A program made the translations under genes and the position numbers. Below, in pieces: positions 43,271 through 53,442 of a DNA stretch of 64,000 nucleotides; within the stretch, counting starts at the first letter, position 1; the number at the start of each line of letters is the position of its first letter. Location: assembly GCA_034007745.1 (NCBI GenBank), contig JAVEQI010000007.1, forward strand, positions 1 to 64,000, read 5' to 3'. The notes below the pieces were generated by a model. The model ran no database searches. It worked only from the letters and a program-made list of their open reading frames with translations, and was not told where the DNA came from. This DNA is from Desulforapulum sp034007745 (GTDB taxonomy: Bacteria; Desulfobacterota; Desulfobacteria; Desulfobacterales; Desulfobacteraceae).

Positions 43271-43573
43271 GGCTCCTCCTCGATCAACTTCATAATGATC
43301 AACGTCAATTTAATGTAACCGGACATACATAACCAGTTAAAATACCAGATCCCTTCTAAAACTATTTGTATCAAAAGTCAAATGACCGGTGAATTGACTG
43401 ATTGGAACTAATATTAGTGAAGGCCCTGAACCGGTCAAATCAAAACGGCCAGCACACACGCTGAAGAACTTTTATCTCAGTTAAGAGAGCACCCCATGGA
43501 CATGCTGCCACAGGCTCAGAAAGCACATCCTAAGCCAAAAGTTGCCAGAGTCTGACCCTGAGAGCGAGTTCGT
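43271..43573. other. Intergenic region between the lipoprotein and pilY1
   Basis: 303 nt with no ORF or recognisable RNA. It should contain the promoter of the lipoprotein-coaBC-xerC transcript and the 3' end of the pilus transcript; I see no clear U-tract terminator. Confidence 0.5.
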
Positions 43574-46500
43574 TTATTCAAAGATTTCCTTCCATGATCT
43601 CACCGAAGTCGTCACATCGGCTCCCATTATCACCTCATTGTTATAGACACCTTCGCCAAAGGTTTCAATTCCGCCATGCGGGGTTTTGACATAAAGGTGC
43701 TTATCATCGACAATGGGGGATACGCGCACATTCCCGATAACCGGATCAAATTTGATCGTTCCGTCGTGGATATTTACGGCATAAATCTTTCCACCGTTGG
43801 AAGTTTCGCCAATGGCCTCGCAGGGATCTTCTGTTTCAGCAGTTGAAGTGCCGAAATAAATGTTCCCGGCAGCGGCAAAGGCAGAGGCAAAAACACGATG
43901 TCCTTCGGGCAGTTCCAGATACCAGTCCAGGGTTACCGTTCCATCTGAACATTCCCCCTTGGCACTGGTATCTTTGTAAGCAAAAAAATGGTACCTTGTG
44001 TCTGCGGTATTAATATTCTCGTCATAGTAAGGGCTGTCACCGGTGCCAAAAAATATTTTAACACTGTACTCAAGCTCACCAAGGGCAGAAAAACTGTTTT
44101 CTATGGAGACAGAGGGAGAGGCATATATTGGCTGGAGCTGATAAGCGTCCGGCACTTCATCCCCGTTTTCATTGGAAAAATCTGTATTAATGATACAATG
44201 GGTAATCGTGTAATTTAACACATCAGGATCATCCGGGATATTTACTTTGTACATATATCCCTTGTCTGACCCAATATAAACTCGGTCAATGTATCCGTTT
44301 GCGTCGGAATCGACAACGGCTGGATGACCGCTGGCAACTCCCCCTTTTCCGCCAGGATCAGCGTTTAAAAAGACCCTTTTAATCAAACTTCCGTCTGCAA
44401 TATCAACTATGTAAATGGAGGGGTACAAGGAGGCATCATAGGTTTTGCCGGACACAAAAAAGGCAACCCATTTTGATGTTCCATTTACTAATATTCTGCC
44501 AATCTGGGCCACTGCGGCAGAAGACCGACTCCTGAAAAGGTCTGGATCGGCAAATTCCCACATGAAAGTTGGGGTAATCGGGTTTGTAACGTCCAGGCAG
44601 GACACAGTGTCACCCCCGTTCCCCTGGGCACACAAGAGCACCGTTTTCCAGTTATTCCCTACTTTGACATCTGCAATGGTGGGAGATGCATCCACATAGG
44701 CCTGATCATCCGCATTTAAATAATTGTTTTTTAGCCGGGATATCAAATTGGCCGGGATAAACGCCCACAATTCCTCACCTGTACCATAATTGGGTGTTTT
44801 TGGATCCCCCTCCCATAGGAAATATCCGCGTTTCTCTTTAAGGGGAGTATGGGGGTTGTCGCCCCACCGGAACTTTCCCGCATCAAAGGCATGGAGCATG
44901 CCGTCACGGGATCCGACATAGGCCACTGTCTGCCTATTCTCATGGGTTTTAACAAATGCATCAAATTCATTTTTTTCCGCTTTGGTAATGGTGCTGCCAT
45001 AATACCACCTGGGTTTTCCAGGTGGTATCTGGATGGCGGGAACAGAATGGTCAATGGGGCCCAGAATCCAGTCTTTGACCGTTGAGACCCCATCCTTATA
45101 GCCCCTTGTCCAGTTGACCAGCCAATCACCATCGTCTTCAGTAAGGTCATTGTCCTCATTCAGATCATATACAAACCCGTTAGGGATAACATAAGTGTCA
45201 TCCAGTCCCAGCATAGCGTTGTTTATATTGGTAGCTGTAAAATCAGACAATATACTGGAGGTTGTATAATAGGAATAGGAGACATTGATCGGGACACCAC
45301 TGGCCGGGGGTGAATGAAAGGTAAAACTATATTCTCCCGTAAACCGGTTAATGATCCCCATTCCCCCCAGACTTCCGGTAAGGAGATCGGTATGCTCATC
45401 CTTAAATGACTCTGACTGATCAGTGATGCGCAGTGTCATTGCGGTGACAGGATGGTGCGCAAGGGTTCCTTTAAAAAGGAGGGTTCTCCCATCCCCCTTG
45501 GCAATTTCTTTGTTTTTAACGGATGCCAGTGTGATGTCTGGATAGTATATTTTCCTGTCAGAAGGAAGCGTTGACTTCATGACTTCCCCTGCATCCCACA
45601 GTATCTTAACCGCTGTTTTACCGGGGTCTTCCGGGGCATACCGCTGGGTTGCGATGAGATGCCCCCTGAGAGATTTATCAGTCCAGGAGAGAGCTGGTGT
45701 TTCATAGGCCCCAGAATAAACAACATTAGTCTGAATAACTGGTGCGGCTCGGGAAAAAGTGCCGTTTGTGGCAACGGTGCCGTCAATCTGCACGTCTATA
45801 ATTTCAGGCTTACAGGTTTCTATTTCACTGAACATTGCCGTTTTCCATAAAATTGCCCTGCCGGAGAGCCCTTTTTCTGAAAAATCTATTCGTATCTTTC
45901 TTCTGGTGTATTCCGGCGTACCTGGCTGCCAACCATCGTCCACGGCAGCCCCTATTTTTTTTAAGGCATCTGTCGCATAAATTTCATCCCAGTCTGTTAT
46001 CTGAATCCAGGTACCGCCATTGTCAATGGAAAGTGAATAAATTATCTCAGTTTCCCCGGGACAGGGTATCCGATCATATGCAACAAATGTGACAGCCGTA
46101 AAATAGGCATCTGCATCATCGGGAACAATTGCCTTGCTTGAAAGAAGGCTTGCAATCCCACCGGTTCGCCGTTCTATCATAAACACCATGTCATTATGGT
46201 CGGCATCTCCTCCTCCAATCAAATCTTCCCAGCCCAATATCCATTTATTTGGATTGTCCGGCGGCGCCCCCACAATCACATGGGAATATTTGGCACCCCT
46301 GGTTATTGGGAGGACATATTCCCCTGACAAAACAACGCCGAATTCATTGGCCATCCGTGTAATTGCAGATTGTGACAACCATCCACCATCAATGGTACAC
46401 CCCCCTTCTAAAGAGGCGACTCCCAATCGATAAATTTTATCAAAGGTGCCAGTCCCACAAGCACCGTATGTGTCCGTGTTCCACTCTCTCTTGGTAAAAA

Positions 46501-47173
46501 AAACACCATTAGTGTCTGAGGTGTCCCAGCGTTTATTTGCAGTTAAAAAAAAGACCAGCTCTGTCCCACCGGCAATGGTTCCAATGGATTTCTTCATATC
46601 CTTGGGACTAACCACCCCATCTCCATTCACCACAAAAGGATATTGGGTGCCATCATAATAAGCTGCCAACGCAGCTTCATCGGAAGTGGGAAAGTTGCCT
46701 TTACCATACTTTGAATCAAAAACACCGTTTCCCCCTGAACCTTCACTGTCATCATAAATTTTTTTAAACAGCGGGTGCCTGTTGGCAATAGGGATATTGT
46801 CCCACCCTTTAAAGGTACCGTCGGACTTAACAGCATCACTCTTGAGCATCCACCCAAAATCTGAAACACATTCTGCCCCTTCATACAAAAAAGTAACAAA
46901 AACTTCCTGGGTAAAGGGAATCACAATATTATCCGGATCAATGGCATCGTTCCCCGTATTCAGAACGATATTACCGTTTGAAACACTGGAATTATTCAAA
47001 CTGAAGTCTTCAGCTATAAAACCGCTGCTGTAATCAATGCTCGTGTTCACTGCGCAGCCAACAATCCTGAGAGGATCCGCCGAAAGAGAAGAAATCAAAA
47101 CAAGATCCAACAGAATAAGCAAAGGGAAAAAGAGCCATAAAAACCGGGTCCTCTTAATATACTTTGTGGCCAT
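43574..47173 (-). CDS. pilY1: PilY1-like type IV pilus adhesin/assembly protein with DUF4114 domain
   Basis: A 1199-residue secreted protein. A signal segment (about 7-30) is followed by a DUF4114-type domain (GWEDLIGGGDADHNDMVF near 325). A long beta region and the C-terminal PilY1 beta-propeller follow (YVGSRDGMLHAFDAG near 755). The calcium-binding loop DSDANGYID near 965 matches the PilY1 EF-hand-like site that controls pilus retraction. The variable N-terminal half is adhesin-like. I chose ATG 47173 (AAGGAAAA) over an upstream start without a ribosome site. It is the last gene of the minor pilin operon. Confidence 0.92.
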   Translation of the reverse strand: MATKYIKRTRFLWLFFPLLILLDLVLISSLSADPLRIVGCAVNTSIDYSSGFIAEDFSLNNSSVSNGNIVLNTGNDAIDPDNIVIPFTQEVFVTFLYEGAECVSDFGWMLKSDAVKSDGTFKGWDNIPIANRHPLFKKIYDDSEGSGGNGVFDSKYGKGNFPTSDEAALAAYYDGTQYPFVVNGDGVVSPKDMKKSIGTIAGGTELVFFLTANKRWDTSDTNGVFFTKREWNTDTYGACGTGTFDKIYRLGVASLEGGCTIDGGWLSQSAITRMANEFGVVLSGEYVLPITRGAKYSHVIVGAPPDNPNKWILGWEDLIGGGDADHNDMVFMIERRTGGIASLLSSKAIVPDDADAYFTAVTFVAYDRIPCPGETEIIYSLSIDNGGTWIQITDWDEIYATDALKKIGAAVDDGWQPGTPEYTRRKIRIDFSEKGLSGRAILWKTAMFSEIETCKPEIIDVQIDGTVATNGTFSRAAPVIQTNVVYSGAYETPALSWTDKSLRGHLIATQRYAPEDPGKTAVKILWDAGEVMKSTLPSDRKIYYPDITLASVKNKEIAKGDGRTLLFKGTLAHHPVTAMTLRITDQSESFKDEHTDLLTGSLGGMGIINRFTGEYSFTFHSPPASGVPINVSYSYYTTSSILSDFTATNINNAMLGLDDTYVIPNGFVYDLNEDNDLTEDDGDWLVNWTRGYKDGVSTVKDWILGPIDHSVPAIQIPPGKPRWYYGSTITKAEKNEFDAFVKTHENRQTVAYVGSRDGMLHAFDAGKFRWGDNPHTPLKEKRGYFLWEGDPKTPNYGTGEELWAFIPANLISRLKNNYLNADDQAYVDASPTIADVKVGNNWKTVLLCAQGNGGDTVSCLDVTNPITPTFMWEFADPDLFRSRSSAAVAQIGRILVNGTSKWVAFFVSGKTYDASLYPSIYIVDIADGSLIKRVFLNADPGGKGGVASGHPAVVDSDANGYIDRVYIGSDKGYMYKVNIPDDPDVLNYTITHCIINTDFSNENGDEVPDAYQLQPIYASPSVSIENSFSALGELEYSVKIFFGTGDSPYYDENINTADTRYHFFAYKDTSAKGECSDGTVTLDWYLELPEGHRVFASAFAAAGNIYFGTSTAETEDPCEAIGETSNGGKIYAVNIHDGTIKFDPVIGNVRVSPIVDDKHLYVKTPHGGIETFGEGVYNNEVIMGADVTTSVRSWKEIFE

Positions 47174-47303
47174 TTTTATTTTCCTTTTTTGATATGAACT
47201 GCAATTTTCACTGATACTCTTGTGCATATATCTATTTTGTCCCTTTACGATTCACCACTAGGCCACTATCACATTATACGAACAGATGCGGTTTCAACCA
47301 TGA

Positions 47304-47930
47304 TTAAATTCCGGTCTGGGGCGTAAAGGTAGTAATGGATTCTGCGTCATCGGACCGATAACTCTTTCCGGACCCGGCACCTGCCTGGCCTGTGTAGCCA
47401 GTGGCGGAACCGCTTTTCAGGTAACTACATAAGACAACCTCAATCCCCGCAGTGGTCCCGTCACCCATGGTGGCGATTGAGGTTACATGGATTAAATTAT
47501 CCGAATCATCAAAAGGGTTACTATCGTCATCATTGTCACGAACCATGACTGTATAGGTGCAGGCATTGCCTATTGGTTTATCCTTAATCCAGACAAAAGA
47601 TTCTTTCCCTATGGTTTTTTTTATAAAATCAATACTTTCCACCCCGGCTTCTGCGTCGGACAGGGCAAAGTTCCAATTTGATGACAGGGTCGCCTTAAAA
47701 TTATTGGCTAACCGGTTCATCAATATGGCAGTACAATGTTCAATACCGGCTTCCGCCGCATAAAAGGCCTTTTGTTTGTTTTTTTCAGCCCCTGCTATCA
47801 TTGTTTCAATGGTTGAAGTGTTTGTGGCGGCGACACCAATAACTGTCAAAATCACCAGAAAAACCAGTGAACTCAACAAAACAAATCCATCCTCGTTTTT
47901 CGAGGATAATAAACATTTGTTATCTGGCAT
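47304..47930 (-). CDS. pilX: PilX-like minor pilin assembly protein
   Basis: A 208-residue protein with a prepilin-like N-terminus: DGFVLLSS followed by a hydrophobic helix (about 15-40), then YAAEAGIEHC, the PilX/PilV-cluster motif. It lacks the usual GFTLIE but keeps a cleavable Gly-Phe. I chose ATG 47930 (GGGGAGG upstream) over a TTG at 47957. PilX-type minor pilins initiate pilus assembly together with PilV, PilW, FimT and PilY1. It lies 130 nt upstream of pilY1. Confidence 0.87.
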   Translation of the reverse strand: MPDNKCLLSSKNEDGFVLLSSLVFLVILTVIGVAATNTSTIETMIAGAEKNKQKAFYAAEAGIEHCTAILMNRLANNFKATLSSNWNFALSDAEAGVESIDFIKKTIGKESFVWIKDKPIGNACTYTVMVRDNDDDSNPFDDSDNLIHVTSIATMGDGTTAGIEVVLCSYLKSGSATGYTGQAGAGSGKSYRSDDAESITTFTPQTGI

Positions 47931-48070
47931 CCTATTTTTCCTCCCCGTTTCCAGCAAACCTAAGATTGATTTTGAGTTTTAATTCACCCTTTTGGGTAAA
48001 ACAAATGACACCTCAGCATTCATTTATCGCTATGTTTATCATTCATATACCAGTACTGAAAAAAACATGA

Positions 48071-49168
48071 CTAATCATCCAGGCCAAGATTGCGAATCTT
48101 AACAGTAAACGAGAGCAACCGCCGGGAATAAAAGTCTTTCTGGCCAGAGGCCGCATGATCTTCTATCCCGGGACGAAAGCTGCTGATGCCTTGGTGTTCC
48201 CTTTGGGTACGCCCCAGAATGGTGACCCGGACGAATCGAATTTTTGCCTTGTCTTGCTTGGTCATTTCTCCGGCAACCAGGTTTTCCTCATCAAACCAGT
48301 CATCGGCCGCCTCAGTATCTACAACACCATCCCCGTTAAAATCGCCGCAAAATGCAAATTGCATGTCTTCTATATTTTCAGCAATTTTGTTACCAGTCCC
48401 GCCAACCTCACGCCTTAAAAAGTAATCTGTATCGATATAATATCTGATACTCTTCAAAGAGGTGGAATCAAAAAATTTAATCGTGCTGCCTTTCGGAAAT
48501 GAATTGAAAACTTTATTTTCCTGACCATTATACTTCCTGTTCTGAATCTTGCTTTTAGTCCCACCACCACCGGGCTGAACCTGTGTGAGCCACACAAGCT
48601 CCGACATGGACCCGTCCGGCGAGGTAATAATGACCTGAAACCCATAGCCTGGATAATCATAAGTTGTTCCACCGCAAGAGCACCCATCATACCACATGGA
48701 ATAGAGCGGATCATTCAGGTCCTGTTGTATTTTTGCTTCTCCTGAATTGACCGGCATTCCTTCCTCCAATAAAAGTGGTCGCAAATCAGTACAAGGACTT
48801 TTCGTACCACCCGTTCCACAGCTATTGGCGTCATCTTTAATGTAGGTAAGGGTTATAGTATCTGTATTGTCAATAATATTTGCATCTGCCAGGAAATCAT
48901 TGTTTACAAAACGAATCGGATCAATGATCGCACCGTTAAAGGCAAGCCCCCTAACACCATATCCTGTCATCCTCAGATCTTTTTCCAAGAAATATTTTGC
49001 GGTTCTGACATTTTGCTGCATCCGGGCAATATCCTCCTGGAGAATATAAGATTTGTTACTTGTCTCAAAGACAAAGAATATCCCGGTCAGAACAATACCT
49101 GAAATCGCCAGGGCTACCAGAATTTCGATCAATGTAAATCCGGCGGAATCATTTTTTAACCAGGTCAT
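48071..49168 (-). CDS. pilW: PilW-like minor pilin
   Basis: A 365-residue prepilin. The short leader ends at AG|FTLIEILVALAISGIVL, the class III signal cut by PilD, followed by the long N-terminal helix. The large beta-rich C-terminal domain contains a Gly-rich loop (GGGGTK near 195) and a DFNGDGVVD calcium-type loop near 292. It would sit with PilV, PilX and FimT in the priming complex at the pilus tip. Spacing to pilV is 18 nt. Confidence 0.88.
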   Translation of the reverse strand: MTWLKNDSAGFTLIEILVALAISGIVLTGIFFVFETSNKSYILQEDIARMQQNVRTAKYFLEKDLRMTGYGVRGLAFNGAIIDPIRFVNNDFLADANIIDNTDTITLTYIKDDANSCGTGGTKSPCTDLRPLLLEEGMPVNSGEAKIQQDLNDPLYSMWYDGCSCGGTTYDYPGYGFQVIITSPDGSMSELVWLTQVQPGGGGTKSKIQNRKYNGQENKVFNSFPKGSTIKFFDSTSLKSIRYYIDTDYFLRREVGGTGNKIAENIEDMQFAFCGDFNGDGVVDTEAADDWFDEENLVAGEMTKQDKAKIRFVRVTILGRTQREHQGISSFRPGIEDHAASGQKDFYSRRLLSFTVKIRNLGLDD

Positions 49169-49185
49169 TTTATTTATCCTTAAAA

Positions 49186-49557
49186 TTACTGCGCAACAAT
49201 GGTTCCAAAGGCAAGGGAATGGGTCTTATTGCCACCTGTCCATGAGACGTTGACCGTTATTGTTTTAAGTCCGTTGGCCGGGGTGTTTGCCGCAACGCTA
49301 GTGTTCCAGTCAAAGTTATTTTGTGACCCATTCTCATTTACAATAGCAGTATAATCCATGGACTTATATACATCGAGCTTTTCTTCGATTAAAGCCGTGG
49401 CTGTGGTAATATTACTTGCGTTGCTATTGCTTTTAATGGCAACCACCTGCATACCGCCCAGGGTTAAAAGCCCCACGCTCATGACAAGCATGGCAATCAA
49501 AACCTCAATAAGGGTAAAGCCTTCACCATTGCCCAATGCCCCCTGTTTTAATTCCAT
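49186..49557 (-). CDS. pilV: PilV-like minor pilin
   Basis: A 123-residue prepilin with a leader cut at EG|FTLIEVLIAMLVMSVGLL and the characteristic LLTLGGMQ segment of PilV proteins. I chose ATG 49557 (GGAGAGG upstream), which overlaps the fimT stop by 10 nt; an ATG at 49572 is also in frame. The soluble domain is short. It is part of the fimT-pilV-pilW-pilX-pilY1 operon. Confidence 0.88.
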   Translation of the reverse strand: MELKQGALGNGEGFTLIEVLIAMLVMSVGLLTLGGMQVVAIKSNSNASNITTATALIEEKLDVYKSMDYTAIVNENGSQNNFDWNTSVAANTPANGLKTITVNVSWTGGNKTHSLAFGTIVAQ

Positions 49558-50114
49558 TCTGTGCCTCTCCATTTTTTGGTGGAGATATAACCGGTTGATT
49601 CTTTCCCAACCGCATAGGCAGTTTGCTTTTCATTTTCAAGATAAACATACCCGGCATTGCCTCTTCCCATTGCATTAAATGTTGCATAATTATATTGAAA
49701 GGTAATATCATTATCGCTGAAACTCTGCCCGGCCCCCAATGTGGCATCATTGGCGGCGTTGCCATGACCGTATTGAACCCCGTTTTTATCCGGCAACCTG
49801 ACTTCTTTTTCAATGGTGTTGTTGGCAATTGCCCAGGAATTATCCGATCCTTTTGCCGAACAAATATAATATTTGTTCGCATTGCTATCAAAAACAATAG
49901 CCCATTCTTTATTTTGTTTTAGTGCACTTAGCTTTGCAAACTGCATGTTGCGGTACAAATCATTTGCAGCACTTTTCAGGCGATAATCAGGCAACCAAGC
50001 AACCAGGTTTGGTACTGCAATGCCAGTCAAAACCCCGATGATCCCGATGACAACCAGCAGTTCCACCAGGGTAAAACCAGACTTTGATTTTTTTACGATC
50101 CTAGATGTCTCCAT
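49548..50114 (-). CDS. fimT: FimT/GspH-like minor pilin
   Basis: A 188-residue prepilin: leader SKSG|FTLVELLVVIGIIGVL, then the GspH/FimT-type YRLKSAANDLYRNMQFAKLSA helix boundary near residue 45-65 and a beta-rich pseudopilin domain ending with a GNAGYVYL strand. It is the first gene of the minor pilin operon, 47 nt downstream of a possible -24/-12 promoter. Some FimT proteins bind DNA during natural transformation, but that cannot be decided here. Confidence 0.9.
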   Translation of the reverse strand: METSRIVKKSKSGFTLVELLVVIGIIGVLTGIAVPNLVAWLPDYRLKSAANDLYRNMQFAKLSALKQNKEWAIVFDSNANKYYICSAKGSDNSWAIANNTIEKEVRLPDKNGVQYGHGNAANDATLGAGQSFSDNDITFQYNYATFNAMGRGNAGYVYLENEKQTAYAVGKESTGYISTKKWRGTEWN

Positions 50115-50160
50115 GGGTTAATCCACTTAAATTGTTTAGACCAGAACTAAAACTGCAGAC

Positions 50161-50176
50161 AGCAGGAAGAGTTCCA
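50161..50176 (-). promoter_or_regulatory. Possible sigma-54 promoter of the minor pilin operon
   Basis: The minus strand reads TGGAAC-N5-CTGCT with GG and GC ten bases apart. The match is poorer than at the pilA promoter, but the location, 47 nt upstream of fimT, is right. Direct repeats of AAACTTAAAG follow upstream at about 50190-50215. Confidence 0.42.
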
Positions 50177-50261
50177 TGTCTATCCCAAATGAAACTTAAA
50201 GAAACTTAAAGAACCTTAAAATCATGGCAAGTTCTGTATCAATCATTTTGAAGGGTGCTTT

Positions 50262-51029
50262 TTAAGTGATATCCCGTCGCTGGAAAATAAAGATACCCAC
50301 CAGCAAGACAACCACAGTGTATAATATCCCATAGGTGAGGGAAAGCATTACTTCGGAAATGGTAATGTTTAGATGGTGAACCACCCTTGTCTTAAAATTC
50401 AAATATTCAAGGTTTGGCAAAACATAGTAAATTACATTGGAAACTTTCTGAAACAATGCATCTTCGGTTGCCTGGGCAATGGCTTTCAAATCCCCTGTAA
50501 AATGGCCGATGATAAATATGCTCAAGGTAAACATGCCACTCAGAAAAGAGGTTGAAAAGGTTGAGAATAAAAAGGCAATGGCCAGAATGAGCAGAATTTC
50601 AAAGAAAATGGGAATGATGGCGTACAAGAGCGTCCAGGGTATTTCAGAGACATACAGAAAACACAAAACAAATAAAAGGATTGACATCACAACCACCTCC
50701 ACCAGAATGGTGAGGCTCAGACCACAGTATTTCCCGATAAAAAACTGCCACCGGGCCAATGGTTTGGACAGGATAACAAATATGGTTCTTTTTTCCATCT
50801 CCTTGTAGATCATTCCAATGCCCACAAAAATAGCGATCAGGGTCCCCACAATGGAGATGGAACCAAGGCCGAAATCCTTGACGATTTTTAAAGGGTCTCC
50901 AATGGTCAGGTTACCCAGCACCATGGAAAAAAGGATCAAGACAACCGCAAAAAAAAGCAGACTGTAGAAAATTCTGTCCCGGATGGACTCCCGGAATGTA
51001 TTCAAGGCAATGGCAGTTATTTTACCCAT
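50262..51029 (-). CDS. ABC-2 type transporter permease, pilus-linked (PilI-like position)
   Basis: A 255-residue membrane protein with about six transmembrane helices and the ABC-2/NosY-type opening (LNTFRESIRDRIFYSLL). I chose ATG 51029 (AAAGGAAAA upstream), overlapping the ATPase gene by 8 nt. An ABC ATPase plus permease beside pilA also occurs in Myxococcus (pilH, pilI), where it is needed for pilus biogenesis. The transported substrate is unknown. Confidence 0.85.
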   Translation of the reverse strand: MGKITAIALNTFRESIRDRIFYSLLFFAVVLILFSMVLGNLTIGDPLKIVKDFGLGSISIVGTLIAIFVGIGMIYKEMEKRTIFVILSKPLARWQFFIGKYCGLSLTILVEVVVMSILLFVLCFLYVSEIPWTLLYAIIPIFFEILLILAIAFLFSTFSTSFLSGMFTLSIFIIGHFTGDLKAIAQATEDALFQKVSNVIYYVLPNLEYLNFKTRVVHHLNITISEVMLSLTYGILYTVVVLLVGIFIFQRRDIT

Positions 51030-51978
51030 GGTTTTTTCCTTTGGTGCCGACACTTTTCAGATATATTTCTTCAATACTTTTCCGTCTTGAACCAAACGAA
51101 ATCAAATCAAAACCCTGGTGTTTGATCTCATCCATCATCCTCAAGGCAAAGGCCTTATTGTCAGTGGAAAGGATATTCCTGTTACCTGCAACTTGATGTT
51201 TAACTCCACTAAACTCCCCGGCGGTTGAAAGATCAGTTGACAGGTTAAGGGGTTTTCCCTGGCAGACGATTTCCCAGATGCTGTCATTATTGTCAAGGCG
51301 CTTATCCATTTCAATGATCTGCTGCAGTTCGCCCTTTGAAAGAATACCAGCCCTGTCACAAATCATCTCCACATCGGATATTATGTGGGATGAAAAGATA
51401 ACGGTCTTACCCTGATCCCGGCATCTGAGGATAATATCGCGCATATCTTTCCTTCCCATCGGATCGAGCCCGGACATGGGTTCGTCAAGGATCAAAAGTT
51501 TTGGATCATTGATCAAGGCCTGGGCAATTCCTAACCGCTGGAGCATCCCCCTTGAGAACTTTCTGAGCTGAAGATCCTCTGCATGGTCAAGCCCCACAAG
51601 CTCAAGCATCTCTCCCACACGGCGAGTTTTCTCTGATCTTTTCATATCAAAAAGGCTTGCATAAAAATCAAGGGATTCCCCGGCCGTAAGATAGGTGTAA
51701 AAATAGGGGTTTTCCGGAAGGTATCCCAGTAAAGATCTGTTTCTATAATCAGAGGCAGGTTTCCCCTTGAAAAAGATTTCCCCCTTATCAGGAAAGATAA
51801 GACCGAGCATCAACTTGAAGGTTGTTGTTTTTCCAGCCCCGTTTGCCCCGAGATAACCAAAGATCTCATTGTCCAGGATCTCCAGGTTCAGGTTTTTAAT
51901 AACGGCAGATCGCCTGCCCCAGCCATTGAAAAATGATTTGTGCAGGTTTTGTATTTTAACTGCTGTTGGATCTGTCAA
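51022..51978 (-). CDS. ABC transporter ATPase, pilus-linked (PilH-like position)
   Basis: A 318-residue ATPase. Walker A GANGAGKTT near residue 43, ABC signature FSRGMLQRLG near 140, Walker B LLILDEPMSGLDP near 158, and the switch His in IFSSHI near 192. A C-terminal extension of about 100 residues follows, as in DrrA/NosF-type exporters. It pairs with the permease gene directly downstream and follows the TPR-like gene by 19 nt. Confidence 0.92.
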   Translation of the reverse strand: MTDPTAVKIQNLHKSFFNGWGRRSAVIKNLNLEILDNEIFGYLGANGAGKTTTFKLMLGLIFPDKGEIFFKGKPASDYRNRSLLGYLPENPYFYTYLTAGESLDFYASLFDMKRSEKTRRVGEMLELVGLDHAEDLQLRKFSRGMLQRLGIAQALINDPKLLILDEPMSGLDPMGRKDMRDIILRCRDQGKTVIFSSHIISDVEMICDRAGILSKGELQQIIEMDKRLDNNDSIWEIVCQGKPLNLSTDLSTAGEFSGVKHQVAGNRNILSTDNKAFALRMMDEIKHQGFDLISFGSRRKSIEEIYLKSVGTKGKNHG

Positions 51979-51996
51979 TTACCCCATCCTCAACTT

Positions 51997-52902
51997 TTAT
52001 TGTATTGGCTGCATATCAATTTTAACTTTGTTCTGCTTGTCAATGTGAACTTTAAGCTGTTCTGTTTTTATGGTGCTTTTAACCCTGCCGTCTTCTTTTA
52101 AGATATAGTATCGCCCTCCCCTGGGATCGGCAGGGGTAAAAAGTATGAAACCTTTTTGAAACATCTCTTCTATGGTTTCAGGATATCTGTAAACCTTTAA
52201 AAAGAACTGTTGTCTGGCAGCCTCGAGGGCTTGAATATTACTTTGGTTGACGACTTGATCTAAACGAAGCTTTAATTTCTCTTTGAGTTCTGGTTTTTCG
52301 GTGCTTTTTATCATTTCAGTAAGAAAGGGAATGGCAATTTCTGGGGAGTCTGCATTGGCATAGAGCCTTGAGACAAGCAGGGGAAGATAATCGGGACTCT
52401 GGGGAAATATTGAGGCGATTTCAAGGTAGTGTGCAGCGGTTTTGTAATCGTTTTTATGGTACATATAGTTAAACGCCATGAAAAAAGGAAGATACCAGTA
52501 TCGTTCATGGGTTTTTTCCACATTTTTCATTCCCTTTTCAAGGAGTTGATTGCTTTTCTCCACATCCCCGATTTCCGTGGCAAGAACTACCCCTCCAAAC
52601 TCATAGGGATACTGAAAAAAAGGATCCAGGGTGGTTACGATATCAAGGATATGGCTCAACCATGAATAGTCCTGATCAGTCACAGCATGGCCGCCGAAAT
52701 AGGCAAGGGCCTTTATCCACAAAAGGTCCGCCAGCATCTCGTCGAAACCAAGTGCTGCGCCTTTTAAAAAGTTGCCTGAAGGAAGATAAAGCATATCCTC
52801 GATAATCACAGGCGGGTACTTCTTATCTATATTCAAACTGGTGAAAAACAAACCCGCCATGCAGGATACCAGGACAAGAAAAAAAGTTATATTTTTTTTC
52901 AT
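51997..52902 (-). CDS. Membrane-anchored TPR-like protein of the pilus cluster (PilG-like position)
   Basis: A 301-residue protein with an N-terminal membrane anchor (about 5-22) and helical repeats in the middle (YKTAAHYLEIASIFPQSPDYL near 155). The C-terminal region contains RYPETIEEMFQKGF and DPRGGRY motifs, like the GspG-type soluble end of pseudopilin-associated proteins. It precedes an ABC ATPase and permease, in the place of Myxococcus PilG. A degraded paralogue of its C-terminal half lies at 54292-54739. Function is inferred from context. Confidence 0.7.
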   Translation of the reverse strand: MKKNITFFLVLVSCMAGLFFTSLNIDKKYPPVIIEDMLYLPSGNFLKGAALGFDEMLADLLWIKALAYFGGHAVTDQDYSWLSHILDIVTTLDPFFQYPYEFGGVVLATEIGDVEKSNQLLEKGMKNVEKTHERYWYLPFFMAFNYMYHKNDYKTAAHYLEIASIFPQSPDYLPLLVSRLYANADSPEIAIPFLTEMIKSTEKPELKEKLKLRLDQVVNQSNIQALEAARQQFFLKVYRYPETIEEMFQKGFILFTPADPRGGRYYILKEDGRVKSTIKTEQLKVHIDKQNKVKIDMQPIQ

Positions 52903-53370
52903 GGGTTTGATCTTAAAAACATGTCACATTAATAGACAATTTTAAAAGAAACTGCCTGGGGATAATCGTAAAAGCTCTGCAGCTAAAACTCTAATAAGTC
53001 AATTGTAATTAATTATTTAACCATATTCATCTGCCAAACACCAGAGTTTATATCAATAAATACACCTGATTTGTCAAGGGCAAATGCTCATTACGAACTG
53101 GGGCCGCTACCATGAAGATCTCGTGTATCGGTTGCTAAAAAGGCGGTTATAATAGCCACAGCACCTGCAGTAACTATATATTGACAATAAACATTTCCCA
53201 TTAATGCAAATACTATCGTTGTAAAATCTACGGGAACACCCCAGGCGATTTTGAAGTCACAGGGGTACAACCGGGTTTGCCACATAAAGAAGGTATGTAT
53301 AATGTATTCAATTTAAAAAACAATCTTTTGTTCTTGATCTATCTGTACCCAAATGCCCTATGCATAAAAT
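52903..53370. other. Intergenic region downstream of pilA
   Basis: About 470 AT-rich nt. A 64-codon minus-strand frame (53091-53285) has a hydrophobic stretch but no ribosome site, so I do not call it. The promoter of the TPR-ABC genes should lie in the lower part; I see no clear -24/-12 element. Confidence 0.5.
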
Positions 53371-53405
53371 TAATAAAGGGCGGAACCAACCTTCTGACTC
53401 CACCC
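53371..53405 (-). terminator. Likely terminator of pilA
   Basis: On the minus strand GGGTGGA and TCCGCCC form a 7-bp stem about 40 nt after the pilA stop, followed by TTTATTAATTTT. The loop is long and the T-run is interrupted, so it is a moderate prediction. Confidence 0.5.
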
Positions 53406-53442
53406 TCTTTTGAGCATCATGAATATTAATTTTACTTGCAAA

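Noticed and set aside
53091..53285. 64-codon minus-strand frame near pilA
   Set aside because: It has a hydrophobic stretch but no ribosome site, no recognised family and no operon partner.
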